Origin: Phaseolus vulgaris
Lineage: Eukaryota; Streptophyta; Magnoliopsida; Fabales; Fabaceae
Length of the DNA: 64,000 nt
Direction of reading: 5' to 3'
Assembly: GCF_000499845.2 (NCBI RefSeq)
Contig: NC_023758.2
Coordinates: 26,075,520 to 26,139,519, forward strand
Part shown: one piece after another, positions 24,149 through 34,842 of the stretch
Numbering within the stretch: the stretch's first letter is position 1
Layout: each line of letters begins with the position of its first letter
The notes under the pieces: model-generated
Seen by the model: the letters and a program-made list of their open reading frames with translations, nothing else
Databases searched by the model: none
Told to the model about the DNA's origin: nothing
Made by a program: the position numbers and the translations under genes

Positions 24149-24409
24149 TCATGGTGGTGGGGTTTCATGTCCCACCCCAGGGCTATGACCTGGACTTGTA
24201 GGACGAAAGGCATCATTACCACTGTTTTCATCGTTTATGACATACCAAGAATCAAGGGATGGAGGTTGAGGACTCCTTAACAACACTCTAGGAATATCTG
24301 GTGGTGGATGAAGGTTTAGCATCCTTGATGCCTGCACTGATACACCAAAGTTATGTTGCAGCAGAAGAAGGAAGATAAGACAGGTTAACAACATGGTTTT
24401 CTCTGCCAT
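24149..24409 (-). CDS. CEP (C-terminally encoded peptide) hormone precursor
   Basis: An 86-residue single-exon protein. Residues 1-27 form a secretory signal peptide (charged start, then LLTCLIFLLLLQHNFGVSVQA). Residues 28-65 are a variable proregion. Residues 67-81 are AFRPTSPGHSPGVGH, which matches the 15-residue CEP hormone consensus (F-R-P-T-x-P-G-x-S-P-G-x-G-H), including the prolines that are hydroxylated in known CEPs. A five-residue tail ETPPP follows the final His, so maturation would need C-terminal trimming as well as N-terminal cleavage. In the known family the secreted peptide is read by CEPR-type leucine-rich-repeat receptor kinases and controls root growth and nitrogen-demand signalling; in legumes also lateral root and nodule number. 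The single CEP domain and length are normal for the family. The start is the first Met before the hydrophobic core. No frame damage is seen. Which paralogue it is cannot be told from the sequence alone. Confidence 0.9.
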   Translation of the reverse strand: MAEKTMLLTCLIFLLLLQHNFGVSVQASRMLNLHPPPDIPRVLLRSPQPPSLDSWYVINDENSGNDAFRPTSPGHSPGVGHETPPP

Positions 24410-24510
24410 GAAATGAAGCTAACAAGGAAAAATATCTTAATGGGGTTTCTGTAAAAGGAAGTGAATTAACACTAGCCACAATCGATGGCAGTGATCGGTG
24501 AGAGCTAGGG

Positions 24511-24520
24511 CTATTTAACA
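24511..24520 (-). promoter_or_regulatory. possible TATA box of the CEP gene
   Basis: Reads TGTTAAATAG on the minus strand, about 100 bases upstream of the ATG, which would give a leader of about 70 bases. A second candidate, TATTTAAAG, lies near 24610. Weak evidence for both. Confidence 0.25.
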
Positions 24521-25123
24521 TGACTGCTACGGTCCCACGTGCATTCATGGTACTCAAGAAGGCTTCAAGATGAACATAAAATAAGTGTGTGATGCACATG
24601 GTGATGCCCCTTTAAATATTGATGAAATTGCATAAATAGAAATAAGTGAGCTTTGGAATATTTTCCATATGAAGCAAGTCCAGTGTGCATTCTTGACTCC
24701 TCTCCTAAACTGTTTCTCGCCACCATTCATTACAATGATTTTAAATTAAAGGCATTGATCGTGATTAGACAACACTATGAATATATTATCTGGCTTTAAT
24801 TAACAGTTAACTTTCTCATTTGTTTATTTATATTGATCTAGAGGGATTTTTCTGCAATATACGTATGCATTCAAGTTACTAAGTTTTATAAGGAAAATGC
24901 TTCTTCCACTAAGTAAATTATCAGAATTGGTTGATACAGAAATCTCCTCCATTGTCTGATATGATTCTCCATTGTCACTTTGACTCAAGTAACTTCTCCA
25001 CTTTTGGGTCATCACACTTACTCAATTTGGAGACGATCAAAAAGAGAAAGAGGCAGGTCTATGGAATTTGTTCTCAAACTATTGTTAAACAAATATTGCC
25101 ATATATATGCCGAAGAAAAACTA
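24521..25123. other. upstream region of the CEP gene
   Basis: Intergenic, moderately AT-rich, with no gene. It would hold the CEP promoter and ends at the CACTA-type MITE. Confidence 0.5.
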
Positions 25124-25452
25124 CCCTACAAACAAAATTATGAAATAGAAACCAATCTTATAAACAAAAAATTTTTGGTTTCTAAATTAGTTTTTATTAT
25201 TGTTAGATGGTTTCTAAATTGATATCTAATTAACAAATAAGGTTTTTGCTACCAAATTTAAAAACTAAATAATTGGTACTTAAAACCTTGGTAGCTAATT
25301 AGATACCAATTTAAAAACTATTTAACAATAATAAAAACTAATTTAGAAATCATTTTTTTTCTAAACTGGTCTCTAATTTAATTACTGTTACAACTAATTA
25401 TTTTGGTCTTTAAAAATTGGTTTTCAGAGTTGATGATTGTCTTGTAGTAGTG
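25124..25452. mobile_element. CACTA-type MITE, second copy (about 329 bp)
   Basis: Left end CCCTACAAACAAAATTATGA then AATAGAAACCAATCTT; right end reverse-complements to CACTACTACAAGACAATCAT. Interior blocks (GAAACTAATTTAGAAA, TAGATACCAATTTA, TTAACAATAATA) match the 5272-5560 copy in inverted arrangement. It lies about 0.7 kb upstream of the CEP start codon. Non-coding. Confidence 0.65.
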
Positions 25453-25884
25453 TGTATTAATTCTTGGGTCAAAATGAGAAAAAAAAGTCACACTATCATT
25501 AAATTCATTATAGTGAGTCAAGAAAAACTATAGTATAATGTTATCATAGTAAAGATCAATTAATACCTCATGTGTTTATCACTAGACTATACTAGGTTAT
25601 ATATCCTAATTAATTATAATGAAAAGTAATTGGCTAACAGCTAACAATCAGATTTAACCCATTAACTAAACAATTTTAATGCCCTTAAAAGTAAATAAAT
25701 AGTGAAAGCGAGATGTGTAACTAACTGATAAAAAAAACTGTAAGAACGTTCTATAAACCCTAGTTTTTAACTTATAATATAGCCACCACAATAAGATAGC
25801 AGAACTTATAGAAGTCATCATGCAAGCTTTCTGGAATGAATTCTAATTAATTTGTAGTCTAAATATATTAGTAGGTAAATAAGA
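25453..25884. other. AT-rich intergenic DNA
   Basis: No gene or clear repeat seen between the MITE and the presumed Copia 3' LTR. Confidence 0.45.
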
Positions 25885-25886
25885 TT

Positions 25887-26096
25887 TTTTAGTATATAAG
25901 AAAATGATAAAAAATGGTAAGAAGAAGAGATGTTTCTTATTCTCTTATGTGTTATATATCACTTCATCTATAGGAAATATATAGGGAGTTTCTCTCCCCC
26001 AAATTACAATCTAATTAGGTAGGATACTAATTATGAGATTTTATCATTATTAAATTAAATGCATATAATTGGGTACAATATCGTACTAATTAATAG
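25887..26096 (-). repeat. probable 3' LTR of the minus-strand Copia
   Basis: Directly after the polypurine tract CTGAAGGGGAC the minus strand reads TATTAATTAGTACGATATTG, followed by a CCCTATATATTTCC box. It ends near TTCTTATATACTAAAA. The expected TG start has become TA. There is no second LTR to compare, so boundaries are estimates. Confidence 0.35.
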
Positions 26097-29060
26097 TCCC
26101 CTTCAGTTGGTAGGTGAAGATCATGAATTCTCAACTCTTGTGTGGTAGCGTCAAAAACCGTTCTTTGCCCAGTGCCTTCGTAAAAATATTTGCGAGTTGA
26201 TATTGTGTCGGTACATATGAAGGACTGATTATCCCAACTTGTAATTTTTCTCACAATGTGGCAGTCTATCTCTATGTGTTTTGTGCGTTCATGAAATACT
26301 GGGTTTGCTGCTATATGTAATGCCGCTTGATTGTCACAGAAAAGTTGAGCTGGCAAGTTATATGACACCTTTAAATCCTGCAACAAATATCGCAACCAAA
26401 CTATCTCCAAACAAGTATTGGCCATCGCGCGGCGGTATTTTGCTTCCACTGATGATATGTTTTTCTGTTTTTTTGACTTCCATGAGATAATAGAAGAACC
26501 AAGAAAAATGCAATACCCAGATACTGATCACCGTAACAACCTCCCCAGTCTGAGTCGCAATAAGCTGTCAATGTCAGATTGTTTTCGGATGGCAATAACA
26601 ATCCTTGTCCTGGTGATCCTTTGATGTACTTTAGGACTCGAATTGCGACATCCCAATGGGGGTTTCCGTGGATCCTGTATATATTGACTTAGGGTCCGAA
26701 CCGAAAATGCTATGTTAGGCCGAGTAATCGTGAGGTATATCAATCGTCCCACGAGTCGCCTGTATTTGACTGAATCCTTTAATAACTCTCCATCGTCTGC
26801 TGTGAGTTTTAGGTATTGTTCCATTGGAAATTTGTCTGGACGAGCACCTGTGAGTCCCGTATCCTGCAAAATATCAAACGCATATTTTCTTTGGGACATG
26901 TAAATACCAACTTTGGAACGGGAAAATTCAATCCCTAGAAAATATTTTAGGTCTCCAAGATCTTTAATGCGAAATTGTTGTAATAGACAATCTTTAACAC
27001 GCTGAATTTCTGTCAAAAGAATATCATCCACATAAATCAAAAGGGTAGTAGATGATGAGTTATTTTGTCTTGTGAATAGAGAGTAATCTGTCTTAGACTG
27101 TTGAAATCCTACAGATTTAATCACATGAGAAAATGTTGAAAACCATGTCCGAGATGCTTATTTGAGACCATAAAGGGATTTGTTGAGTCGACATACAATG
27201 TTCTCCCTTGTCGATGATGCTTGGGTGACAAGTCCATGTAAATAATTTCATGCAATGTGTCATCTAGCTGGTGAGTAAACCAATTTCTGGCTGCTGGAAT
27301 GGTGAGGAGACACCTCAAAGTTGTTAATTTTGTTGTTGGTGAAAAAGTTTCAGAATAGTCGACACCTTCAGTCTAAGTGTACCCCTTTGCGACAAGGCGC
27401 ACCTTATATCTGTCGACGCTACCATCTGAGTTGTACTTTATTTTATAGACCCATTTGCATCCGATGGGTTTCTGCCCAGCGGGTAACGGTGTCAAGGTCC
27501 ACGTTTGATTTAGCTGCAAGGTGGAAAGCTCTTCGTCCATTGCTTTTTGCCAATTTGGATCAAGGATAGCTTGAGCATAAGTGTGAGGTTCTTTGGTGGC
27601 TGTGATGTTAACAAAATATGCACTATGTGTAGAAGAAAATCGTGAATTAGAAAGAAAATTATGTATAGGATACCTGGTTCCATTCGACCAGTCTTTGGCA
27701 GTGGTCAAATGATTGGCTTGGGATCCCGTGACGTAGTCTTGAAGCCAGGAAGGTGGGGTTGATGTGCGACTGGATCGTCGAACAAGAAAGTCGATTGGAA
27801 AAGGTTTGGTAATGGGTGCTAGACTTCTTGGCATGGGAGAAGAAGGTTGGTCTACTGGAGGTTCAGGTGTATTATGACGAGTAGGAGAAGAAGGTTGGTT
27901 TGATGGAGGTTCAGGTGCATTGTGACGAGTAGGAGAAGAGGGTTGGTTTGATGGAGGTTCAGGTGTATTGTGACGAGTAGGAGAAGAAGGTTGGTTTGGT
28001 GGAGGTTCAGGTGCATTGTGATGAGTAAGAGAAGAAGGTTGATCGAGTGAATGTTGGACAGGAGTGGGTAAATCAATGTCAATAGTGGGCAAAATACCTT
28101 GTAATGGAGGTGAGGATTGTGTCTGTGACTGTTGGCAGAATGGGAAAATACTTTCATGGAAGATGACATCCCGACTTGTAAAAAAAGTGTATGCATCTAT
28201 ATCAAATAATTTGTATGCTTTTTTACTGTGAGGATAACCAATGAAGATGCATTTTCGGGTGCGCGGATCAAATTTTTGCTTAGGTGAAACAACAGTTGCA
28301 TAACAGAGGCAACCAAAAGTTTTTAGGTGAGAAAGTGAAGGTGGTTGATTATATAGTAGCTCAAAAGGTGATTTATTTTTTTAGTAAAGGTGATGGCAAG
28401 CGATTAATGATATATGTGGCGGTTAAAACGCATTCTCCCCAAAATTCTAATGGTAAATTGGACTGAAATAGGAGGGTTCGTGCTGTGTTTAAAACGTGTC
28501 TATGTTTGCGTTCTACTACTCCATTTTGTTGAGGAGTGTAGATGCAAGTGTGTTGACATTCAATACCTTTTTTGAGAAAAAAATCATACATTGAAATAAA
28601 TTTCAGTCCGTTGTCAACGCGGATGGTTTTAATAGATGCCTGAAATTGATTTTGTGCAAATGTAATGAATGACTCTAAGAGATGTTGGGTTTCAAATTTG
28701 TGATTCATAAGAAATAGCCAAGTACATCTAGTATAGTCATCGACTATAGTGAGAAAAAAACGTTTTCCAAAATGAGTTGGGGTTTTATGAGGACCCCAAA
28801 TGTCACAATGCAATATATTAAATGGAATGGAGAATGAGATTTTATTGTGCTTAAAGGAAAGGATAGCCTTGTCTGTTTAGCTTTTGGACAAATACTACAA
28901 TTATTATGAATGAGAATGAGATTTTTACTGATAGGGATAGGTAGTAAGGAAGATACAAGTTGTAGACACGTTGGAGAAGGATGTCCGAGGCGCTTGTGCC
29001 ATAAATCAGGGTCAGTCGATATTTGAGATGCGTGGACTTGGTTTGGAAGAGGGGACATGT
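26090..29060 (-). pseudogene. Copia pol (integrase, reverse transcriptase, RNase H), broken
   Basis: Segments on the minus strand: 29058-28850 with DLWHKRLGHPSP and C-x-x-C (GAG-pre-integrase); 28813-28373 integrase core with CDIWGP, IRVDNGLKF and [14 protein letters not shown] as the D, D, E regions; 28092-27837 a Pro/Ser-rich linker; 27700-27373 the first RT part ([40 protein letters not shown]); 27124-26600 the second RT part with LLIYVDDILL (YVDD at 27034-27023) and DLGDLKYFLGIEFSRSKVGI; 26600-26090 RNase H with [29 protein letters not shown] and TKHIEIDCH. Reading frame changes between several segments, including near 27370, 27120 and 26600, and part of the RT between 27318 and 27124 is scrambled. 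Not functional. Confidence 0.85.
27837..28047 (-). repeat. 48-bp in-frame minisatellite in the Copia linker
   Basis: The plus-strand word GAGAAGAAGGTTGGTT recurs at 27837, 27885, 27933, 27981 and 28029, exactly 48 bases apart, giving about 4.4 copies. On the coding strand each unit encodes 16 residues of the type [16 protein letters not shown]. It lies between integrase and reverse transcriptase. Confidence 0.95.
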
Positions 29061-29073
29061 AGTATAAGCCTGC

Positions 29074-29619
29074 GTGTTTGAATATGATAAGAACATATAT
29101 AATCTGCTAAAAACCATTGGAACAGATTGACTGTGATAGGCTGCTCAAGAAACTGTCAATGCTATTAATTGAACCTTAAACAAATTGCTTAAAGTTGAAG
29201 CTTGTTGTTCTGTGATTTATTGTTCTTAATTTCTGGAAAATTGCTTGACATCAAGAAGAACACTCATAGTATGTTAAAAGCCACTGGAACAGCTTGTTTG
29301 CAAAGGTCACTCAATTAATTAGCATGCTATCAGTTGAACCTTAATCACTTGCTTGAAATTAAAGCTTGCAGTTTTGTGTTTCACTGTTTTTCAAATCTGA
29401 TATCTGTGTGTGCATCTGGAAATTCTCACTGCATAATCTTGTGATTAACCTAGCGAAATTAAAAGCTTTTCAAACAAAAACAGTGCTGAAATAAATCTGT
29501 TCATTTTCACATAAATCGATTTATTTTCTGTAAAACTGTGTTAAACATTGTTTCTGTGAGAAAGTTTTAAAAGGTCAAGTCACCCCCCCTCTTGAACTTT
29601 GGCACTATTAAACCCAACA
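29074..29619 (+). repeat. truncated 5' LTR (last 546 bp)
   Basis: Aligns from GTGTTTGAAT to AAACCCAACA with 37630-38177 of the 3' LTR, with about nine substitutions and one 2-bp indel in a GT run. It is joined abruptly to minus-strand Copia pol at 29073/29074. Confidence 0.9.
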
Positions 29620-29620
29620 A

Positions 29621-29634
29621 TTGGTATCAAGAGC
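29621..29634 (+). promoter_or_regulatory. primer binding site (initiator tRNA-Met type)
   Basis: TTGGTATCAAGAGC starts one base after the LTR end. It resembles the complement of the initiator methionine tRNA 3' end (TGGTATCAGAGC) used by most plant Copia elements. Confidence 0.8.
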
Positions 29635-29669
29635 TAGGACTTGTATTTTAATCAAGTTTGTTTGTAATA

Positions 29670-31301
29670 ATGTCTGAGTTTAATGTGTTTTTTGCTGAGG
29701 GTTCTGCTGTTAATAGACCACCTATGTTCAATGGAATGAATTATGCATTTTGGAAAGTTAGAATGAGAATTTTCATGGAATCCATTGATGCATTAATTTG
29801 GGAAGCTGTGGTCAATGGACCTTATGTGCCAATGCAGGTTGTCAAGGATGAACAAGTGGAAAAGCCAAGATCAGAATGGAATGAGACCGAAAGGAGGAAG
29901 GCTCAACATGATCTTGTGGCCAAGAACATCATAACCTCTGCATTGACGATGGATGAGTTCTTCAGGATATCCCAATGTAAGTCAGCTAAGGAGATGTAGG
30001 AAGTCTTAGAAGTGACTCTTGAGGGTACTGAAGATGTGAAAAGGTCAAGGAAACATGCACTCATCCAAGAATATGAGCTGTTCAGAATGCAACCCGAGGA
30101 GCGCATTGCTGATGTGCAGAAAAGATTCACCCACATTGTGAATCACCTCACTGGCTTGGGAAAAGAATTTGACAGAGAGGAACTCAACATAAAGATATTG
30201 AAGTGCCTTGACAGAAGCTGGCAACCAAAGGTGACAGCTATCTCTGAAAGCCGTGATCTGTCAAAGTTGGGAACTGCTGCACTGTTTGGAAAGCTGATGG
30301 AGCATGAGCTAGAGCTCAAAAGACTAAAAGAGCAGGAAACAACAGAGAGAAAACCCAAAGGTCTTGCACTAAAAGCAACTGAATTGGATGAGATCAAGGA
30401 GGAAAAAGAAGATGCTGAAGATGATGACACAATCAGCCTTCTTACAAAAAGATTCAGCAAATTCCTGAGGAAGAAAAGCAAAAATAGGAACCAGCAGAAA
30501 AGAAGGTATCATAAACCCAATGATTCAAATTCCTCTAAATATACTTGCTTTGGATGTGGCAAAACAGGGCATATCAAAACAGATTGTCCAGACAATCAAA
30601 CAAGGGACAAATCTGCCAGCAAGAAATTTGAAAGGAACAAAGGAAGAAGAGCCTACATCTCATGGGAGGAAAATGAAGTATCCTCAACTAGCAGCTCTTC
30701 AACAGAAGATGAGGAGAACAATTTGTGTTTCATGATGAAGGATGAGGAGTCAAGCTCTGAATCAGTAAGTAATTTTTCTGCTGATTCTGATAACTATGAT
30801 GATTTGCTTGCTGCCTTCAAGGAAACACATGATGAAGCAAATAAGCTAGCTGTAATATGCAATAAGCTGCAAAAGGTAAATAATGTGTTGGCACCTAAAG
30901 TAAAAACACTTGAGGAAGAATTGCATAAGGCCAAAACAGATTTGGTAAGCCTTGAACTAACTTGCTTGCATGCCTCTATTAAATCCTGTGAAAACTGCAA
31001 AAAATTGGAAAAACAAGTGGAGTATTTGCTGAAAACCCTTTCCAATTTCACCAAGGGAAGAGAAAACCTTGAGTCTCTCCTTGGATCACAGAATGCTGGA
31101 AATGTAACAAATGTCAAAAAGCTTTCAAGTTTTTTTGTTCCAGCAAAATCAGTTTTTTCAGCTTTTAACAGTGACAAAAAGGCATCTCATGTAACCTGTT
31201 TTTACTGCATGAAATCTGGTCATACATCTAGGTCTTGCATTGCTAGAAAGCATCTTGTTCCTAAGAACTTAGCAAAATGGCTACCAAAGAGAAGGTTTTA
31301 A
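29670..31301 (+). pseudogene. SIRE-like gag with one internal stop
   Basis: Starts MSEFNVFFAEGSAVNRPPMF; an alternative Met lies four codons upstream. The N-terminal part is a Copia-type gag domain (NYAFWKVRMRIFMES; ALIQEYELFRMQPEE; VNHLTGLGKEFDREELNIKI). A TAG at 29997-29999 interrupts it after SAKEM where relatives carry Trp, and the frame continues unbroken to 31301. A zinc knuckle CFGCGKTGHIKTDC lies near residues 290-305, then an acidic Ser/Glu-rich stretch, a coiled-coil-like region (KLQKVNNVLAPKVKTLEEEL), and a second knuckle CFYCMKSGHTSRSC near the end. The product would form the virus-like particle and bind RNA. It is a pseudogene as it stands. Confidence 0.85.
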
Positions 31302-31335
31302 TCTAAGCTGGACCCTATACTGAAAAGGGTACCAT

Positions 31336-34300
31336 TTGTATCATTTTTATTCTGCTTTGCAGATTGGCAGCAAGAAAAATCAGTGGTACTTGGATAGTGG
31401 CTGTTCCAAGCATATGACTGGAGATCATACAAAGTTTACTAGCTTGAAGCTCAAAGCAGAAGGACATGTAACCTATGGTTATAATAACCGAGGGAGGATT
31501 TTGGGCAGAGGAACTGTTGGAACAGGGAATTCAACAACCATTGAGAACGTGCTGTATGTAGAAGGACTCAAGCATAGTCTTCTCAGCATAAGTCAGCTTT
31601 GTGACAAAGGATACAAAGTGAACTTTGAGTCAACTGGCTGCACAATCTCAATTAATTCATCTAGTAAGGTACTGTTTACTGGTAAGAGAGTAAATAACAT
31701 TTATTTGTTGAATATCATGGAAACTAACTCTTCAAATGAGTGCTTGCTGTCCAGAAGTGATGAGTCTTGGTTGTGGCACAGGAGGTTAGCTCACATACAC
31801 ACAAATCACTTGAATAAATTGAGATCTAAAGATTTAGTTTCTGGTTTGCCTAACATTAAATTTCAGAACAACAGGCTTTGTGATGCTTGTGTGAAAGGTA
31901 AACAAATCAAATCCTCTTTCAAGTTAAAGGATATTGTCTCTACAAAAAATCCATTGGATGTGCTACATATGGACTTATTTGGTCCATCTAGAGTTGCTAG
32001 CTTGGCTGGAAATTTGTATGCTTTAGTTGTTGTGGATGATTACTCTAGATTTACATGGACTTTATTTCTTGCACATAAACATGATGCTTACACTGCCTTT
32101 AAGAAGTTAGCAAAAATTCTGCAAAATGAAAATGGTTGCTGCATTAAATCAATTCGAAGTGATCACGGGGGAGAGTTTCAAAATGCTAAGTTTGAGAGGT
32201 TCTGTGAGAAGCATGGGATAGCTCATACCTTTTCAGCCCCTAGGACACCCCAACAAAATGGTGTAGTTGAAAGGAAAAATAGATCACTAGAGGAACTTGC
32301 TAGAACTATGTTAAATGAATCTAAGCTTCCTAAGTATTTTTGGGCTGATGTTGTTTATACTGCAGGTTATGTCTTAAATAGGACCTTAATAAGACCAATT
32401 CTTAAGAAAACCCCATATGAATTGTATAAGGGCAGAAAACCTAGTGTAAGTCACCTTAGAGTATTTGGGTGTAAATGTTTTGTATTGAATAATGGCAAAG
32501 AAAATCTTGGTAAGTTTGATGCTAAATCTGATGAAGGTGTGCACATTGGTTATGCTTTGAATGGTCATGCATATAGAGTCTTCAATAAAAGGTTGCTCAT
32601 AGTAGAAGAATCAATGCATGTTGTTTTTTATGAAACTGATCATAGTATACCTAAAACTGCTGCTGATGAACCTGACAGTAATGAATTTAAATCTGTTTTA
32701 AATCAAAATGAATCGATTCATTTTGATACTGCTGATACACATGCTATGCAAGAATCTACTGCAGCTGCAGGTTTGCCAAAAGAGTGGAAAACCCCAAGAG
32801 ACTTAACCCTTGATAATGTCATTGGGAACATTGAGAAAGGAGTGTCAACTAGAAAATCCTTGAACAATTTCTATGAAGCAATGGCCTTTGTATCTCAAGT
32901 TGAACCCAATAATTTGAATGAAGCTCTCAAGGACAGCAACTGGATTTTAGCTATGCAAGAGGAACTAAATCAGTTTGCTCTTAATGAGGTCTGGACTCTT
33001 GTTCCTAGAATACCTAAGATGAATGTAATTGGAACAAAATGGGTATTTAGAAACAAGATGGATGAGCATGGAGTGATCACCAGAAACAAGGCTAGACTTG
33101 TAGCTAAAGGGTACAATCAAGAAGAAGGAATAGACTATGATGAGACATATGCACCAGTGGCTCGGTTAGAAGCTGTTAGACTGCTGCTTGCCTTTTCCTG
33201 CATCAAAGGGTTCAAGCTATTTCAAATGGACGTGAAGAGTGCCTTTCTAAATGGCTATATAAATGAAGAGGTATTTGTCTCACAACCACCAGGTTTTGAA
33301 GACCATCAACATCCAGAATATGTGTTCAAACTCCAAAAGGCTCTCTATGGACTCAAGCAAGCTCCTAGGCAATGGTATGAGAGGCTAAGTGATTTTCTCA
33401 CCTCACAAGGCTATAACAGAGGCACATCAGATAAGATCTTGTTCATTAAGAAGAAAGGAGATGACTCAATTCTAGTCCAAGTATATGTGGATGACATCAT
33501 TTTTGGATCAAACAATGGAGAATTGTGTGAAGCTTTCGTGAAAGTCATGAAGAGTGAGTTTGAAATGTCAATGATGGGTGAGTTGAACTATTTTCTAGGC
33601 TTGTAGGTCAAACAACTCAAAGATGGCATTTTCTTAAGTCAAGCTAAGTATTGCAAGGATTTGCTGAAGAAATTTGAAATGGACAAGTGTAAACCAATCA
33701 GCACACCCTTCTCAACAAGCTGTCATTTGGATCATGATGAAGCTGGAATTTCTGTAGATGAAACCAAATACAGAGGACTCATAGGATCACTACTGTATCT
33801 CACTGCCAGCAGGCCAGATATAATGTTTGCAGTGTGCATATGTGCAAGGTTTCAATCTGTTCCTAAAGAATCACACTACAATGCTGTCAAAAGGATTTTG
33901 AAGTATTTGCAAGGAACTAAAGAAGTTGGCTTGTGGTATCCAGGTAATATTTCATTAAGCTTAACTGGATATTCTGATTCAGATTTTGCAGGGTTCAAAA
34001 TTGATAGGAAGAGCACAAGTGGAACCTGTCATTTGCTTGGATCAAGCTTGATCTCATGGCAATGCAAAAAGCAGGCTTGTGTAGCTCTTTCCACTGCTGA
34101 AGCAGAATACATTGCAGCAGGAAGTTGCTATGCTCAAACTATATGGCTAAGACAACAATTGAATGATTTTGGTATCTTACTTAACCATATACCTCTGCTG
34201 TGTGATAATACAAGTGCAATCAACTTAACCAAAAATCCTGTCATGCATTCAAGAACCAAACACATTGAAATAAGGCATCATTTTCTAAGGGAACACATAT

Positions 34301-34434
34301 CTAATGGAACATGTGATATTAAGTTCATTGGTACTGATTTACAACTTGCTGATTTGTTCACAAAACCATTAGCCAAAGATAGGTTTAATTTTCTGCTTAA
34401 TGAATTGGGTATTATAAATGTCAATTGTACCTAG
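31336..34434 (+). pseudogene. SIRE-like pol (protease, integrase, RT, RNase H) with one internal stop
   Basis: Protease has [14 protein letters not shown] (Asp at 31393). A GAG-pre-integrase finger ([15 protein letters not shown], then CDACVKGKQ) precedes the integrase core with [17 protein letters not shown] and [13 protein letters not shown]. The RT starts at about 32935 ([55 protein letters not shown]) and has YVDD at 33484-33495. A TAG at 33604-33606 follows GELNYFLGL where a Gln codon is expected; the frame then continues through the connection and RNase H (GYSDSDFAG, STAEAEYIAA, DNTSAINLTKNP, RTKHIEIRHHF) to 34434. Pol is in a different frame from gag, and 31302-31335 has no clear bridge. 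Catalytic motifs are intact, so damage is light. Confidence 0.9.
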
Positions 34435-34842
34435 CAGTGAAAAATTAAATCTGTTTATTCGCAATTGAATGTGTTTATTTTCTGCACTGATATGCATTGA
34501 TGACTAGGAAAGAGAAATTCTGATCTTTGACTGCTTGACTGACTTAGTGGGCATTAACCTCTGTACCTTTGACGGTTTTGGTCATGGTTATGTAACCGAT
34601 TTGATGGTTTGGGTGCTCAATAAGAGTTTGAGTGTATGCATCGTGACCCTAAATATTTGGTGCATATTTTCAAAGATTCTCTGAACAAATTCAGAGCATA
34701 AAATCTTCATGCATATCCACTCATAACTGCCATATCAATCCATTTATTCTGCTATAAATCTGTGTGAATACTTGCTACCCACATTGGCCATTCTCTTTCT
34801 ATTCTCACCATTTGAAACCAAGAAAAGAATTCAGGTTCAAAC
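34435..34842 (+). other. pol to third-ORF spacer of the SIRE-like element
   Basis: Non-coding on both strands as far as I can see. Contains the AAATCTGTTTATTCGC-type words that also recur in the LTR. Confidence 0.5.

Larger units (their letters stand above)
25885..29073 (-). mobile_element. Ty1/Copia retrotransposon, 5' half missing, minus strand
   Basis: Reading down the minus strand from 29073: the GAG-pre-integrase zinc finger, integrase, a Pro/Ser-rich linker, reverse transcriptase, RNase H, a purine tract (GAAGGGGAC) and a short probable 3' LTR. Gag, protease and the 5' LTR are absent; pol starts abruptly at 29073/29074, where the SIRE-like LTR begins. Several frameshifts and stops make it inactive. 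Confidence 0.8.

Noticed and set aside
30143..31177. Minus-strand Ser/Phe-rich frames
   Set aside because: Shadows of the SIRE-like gag coding strand.
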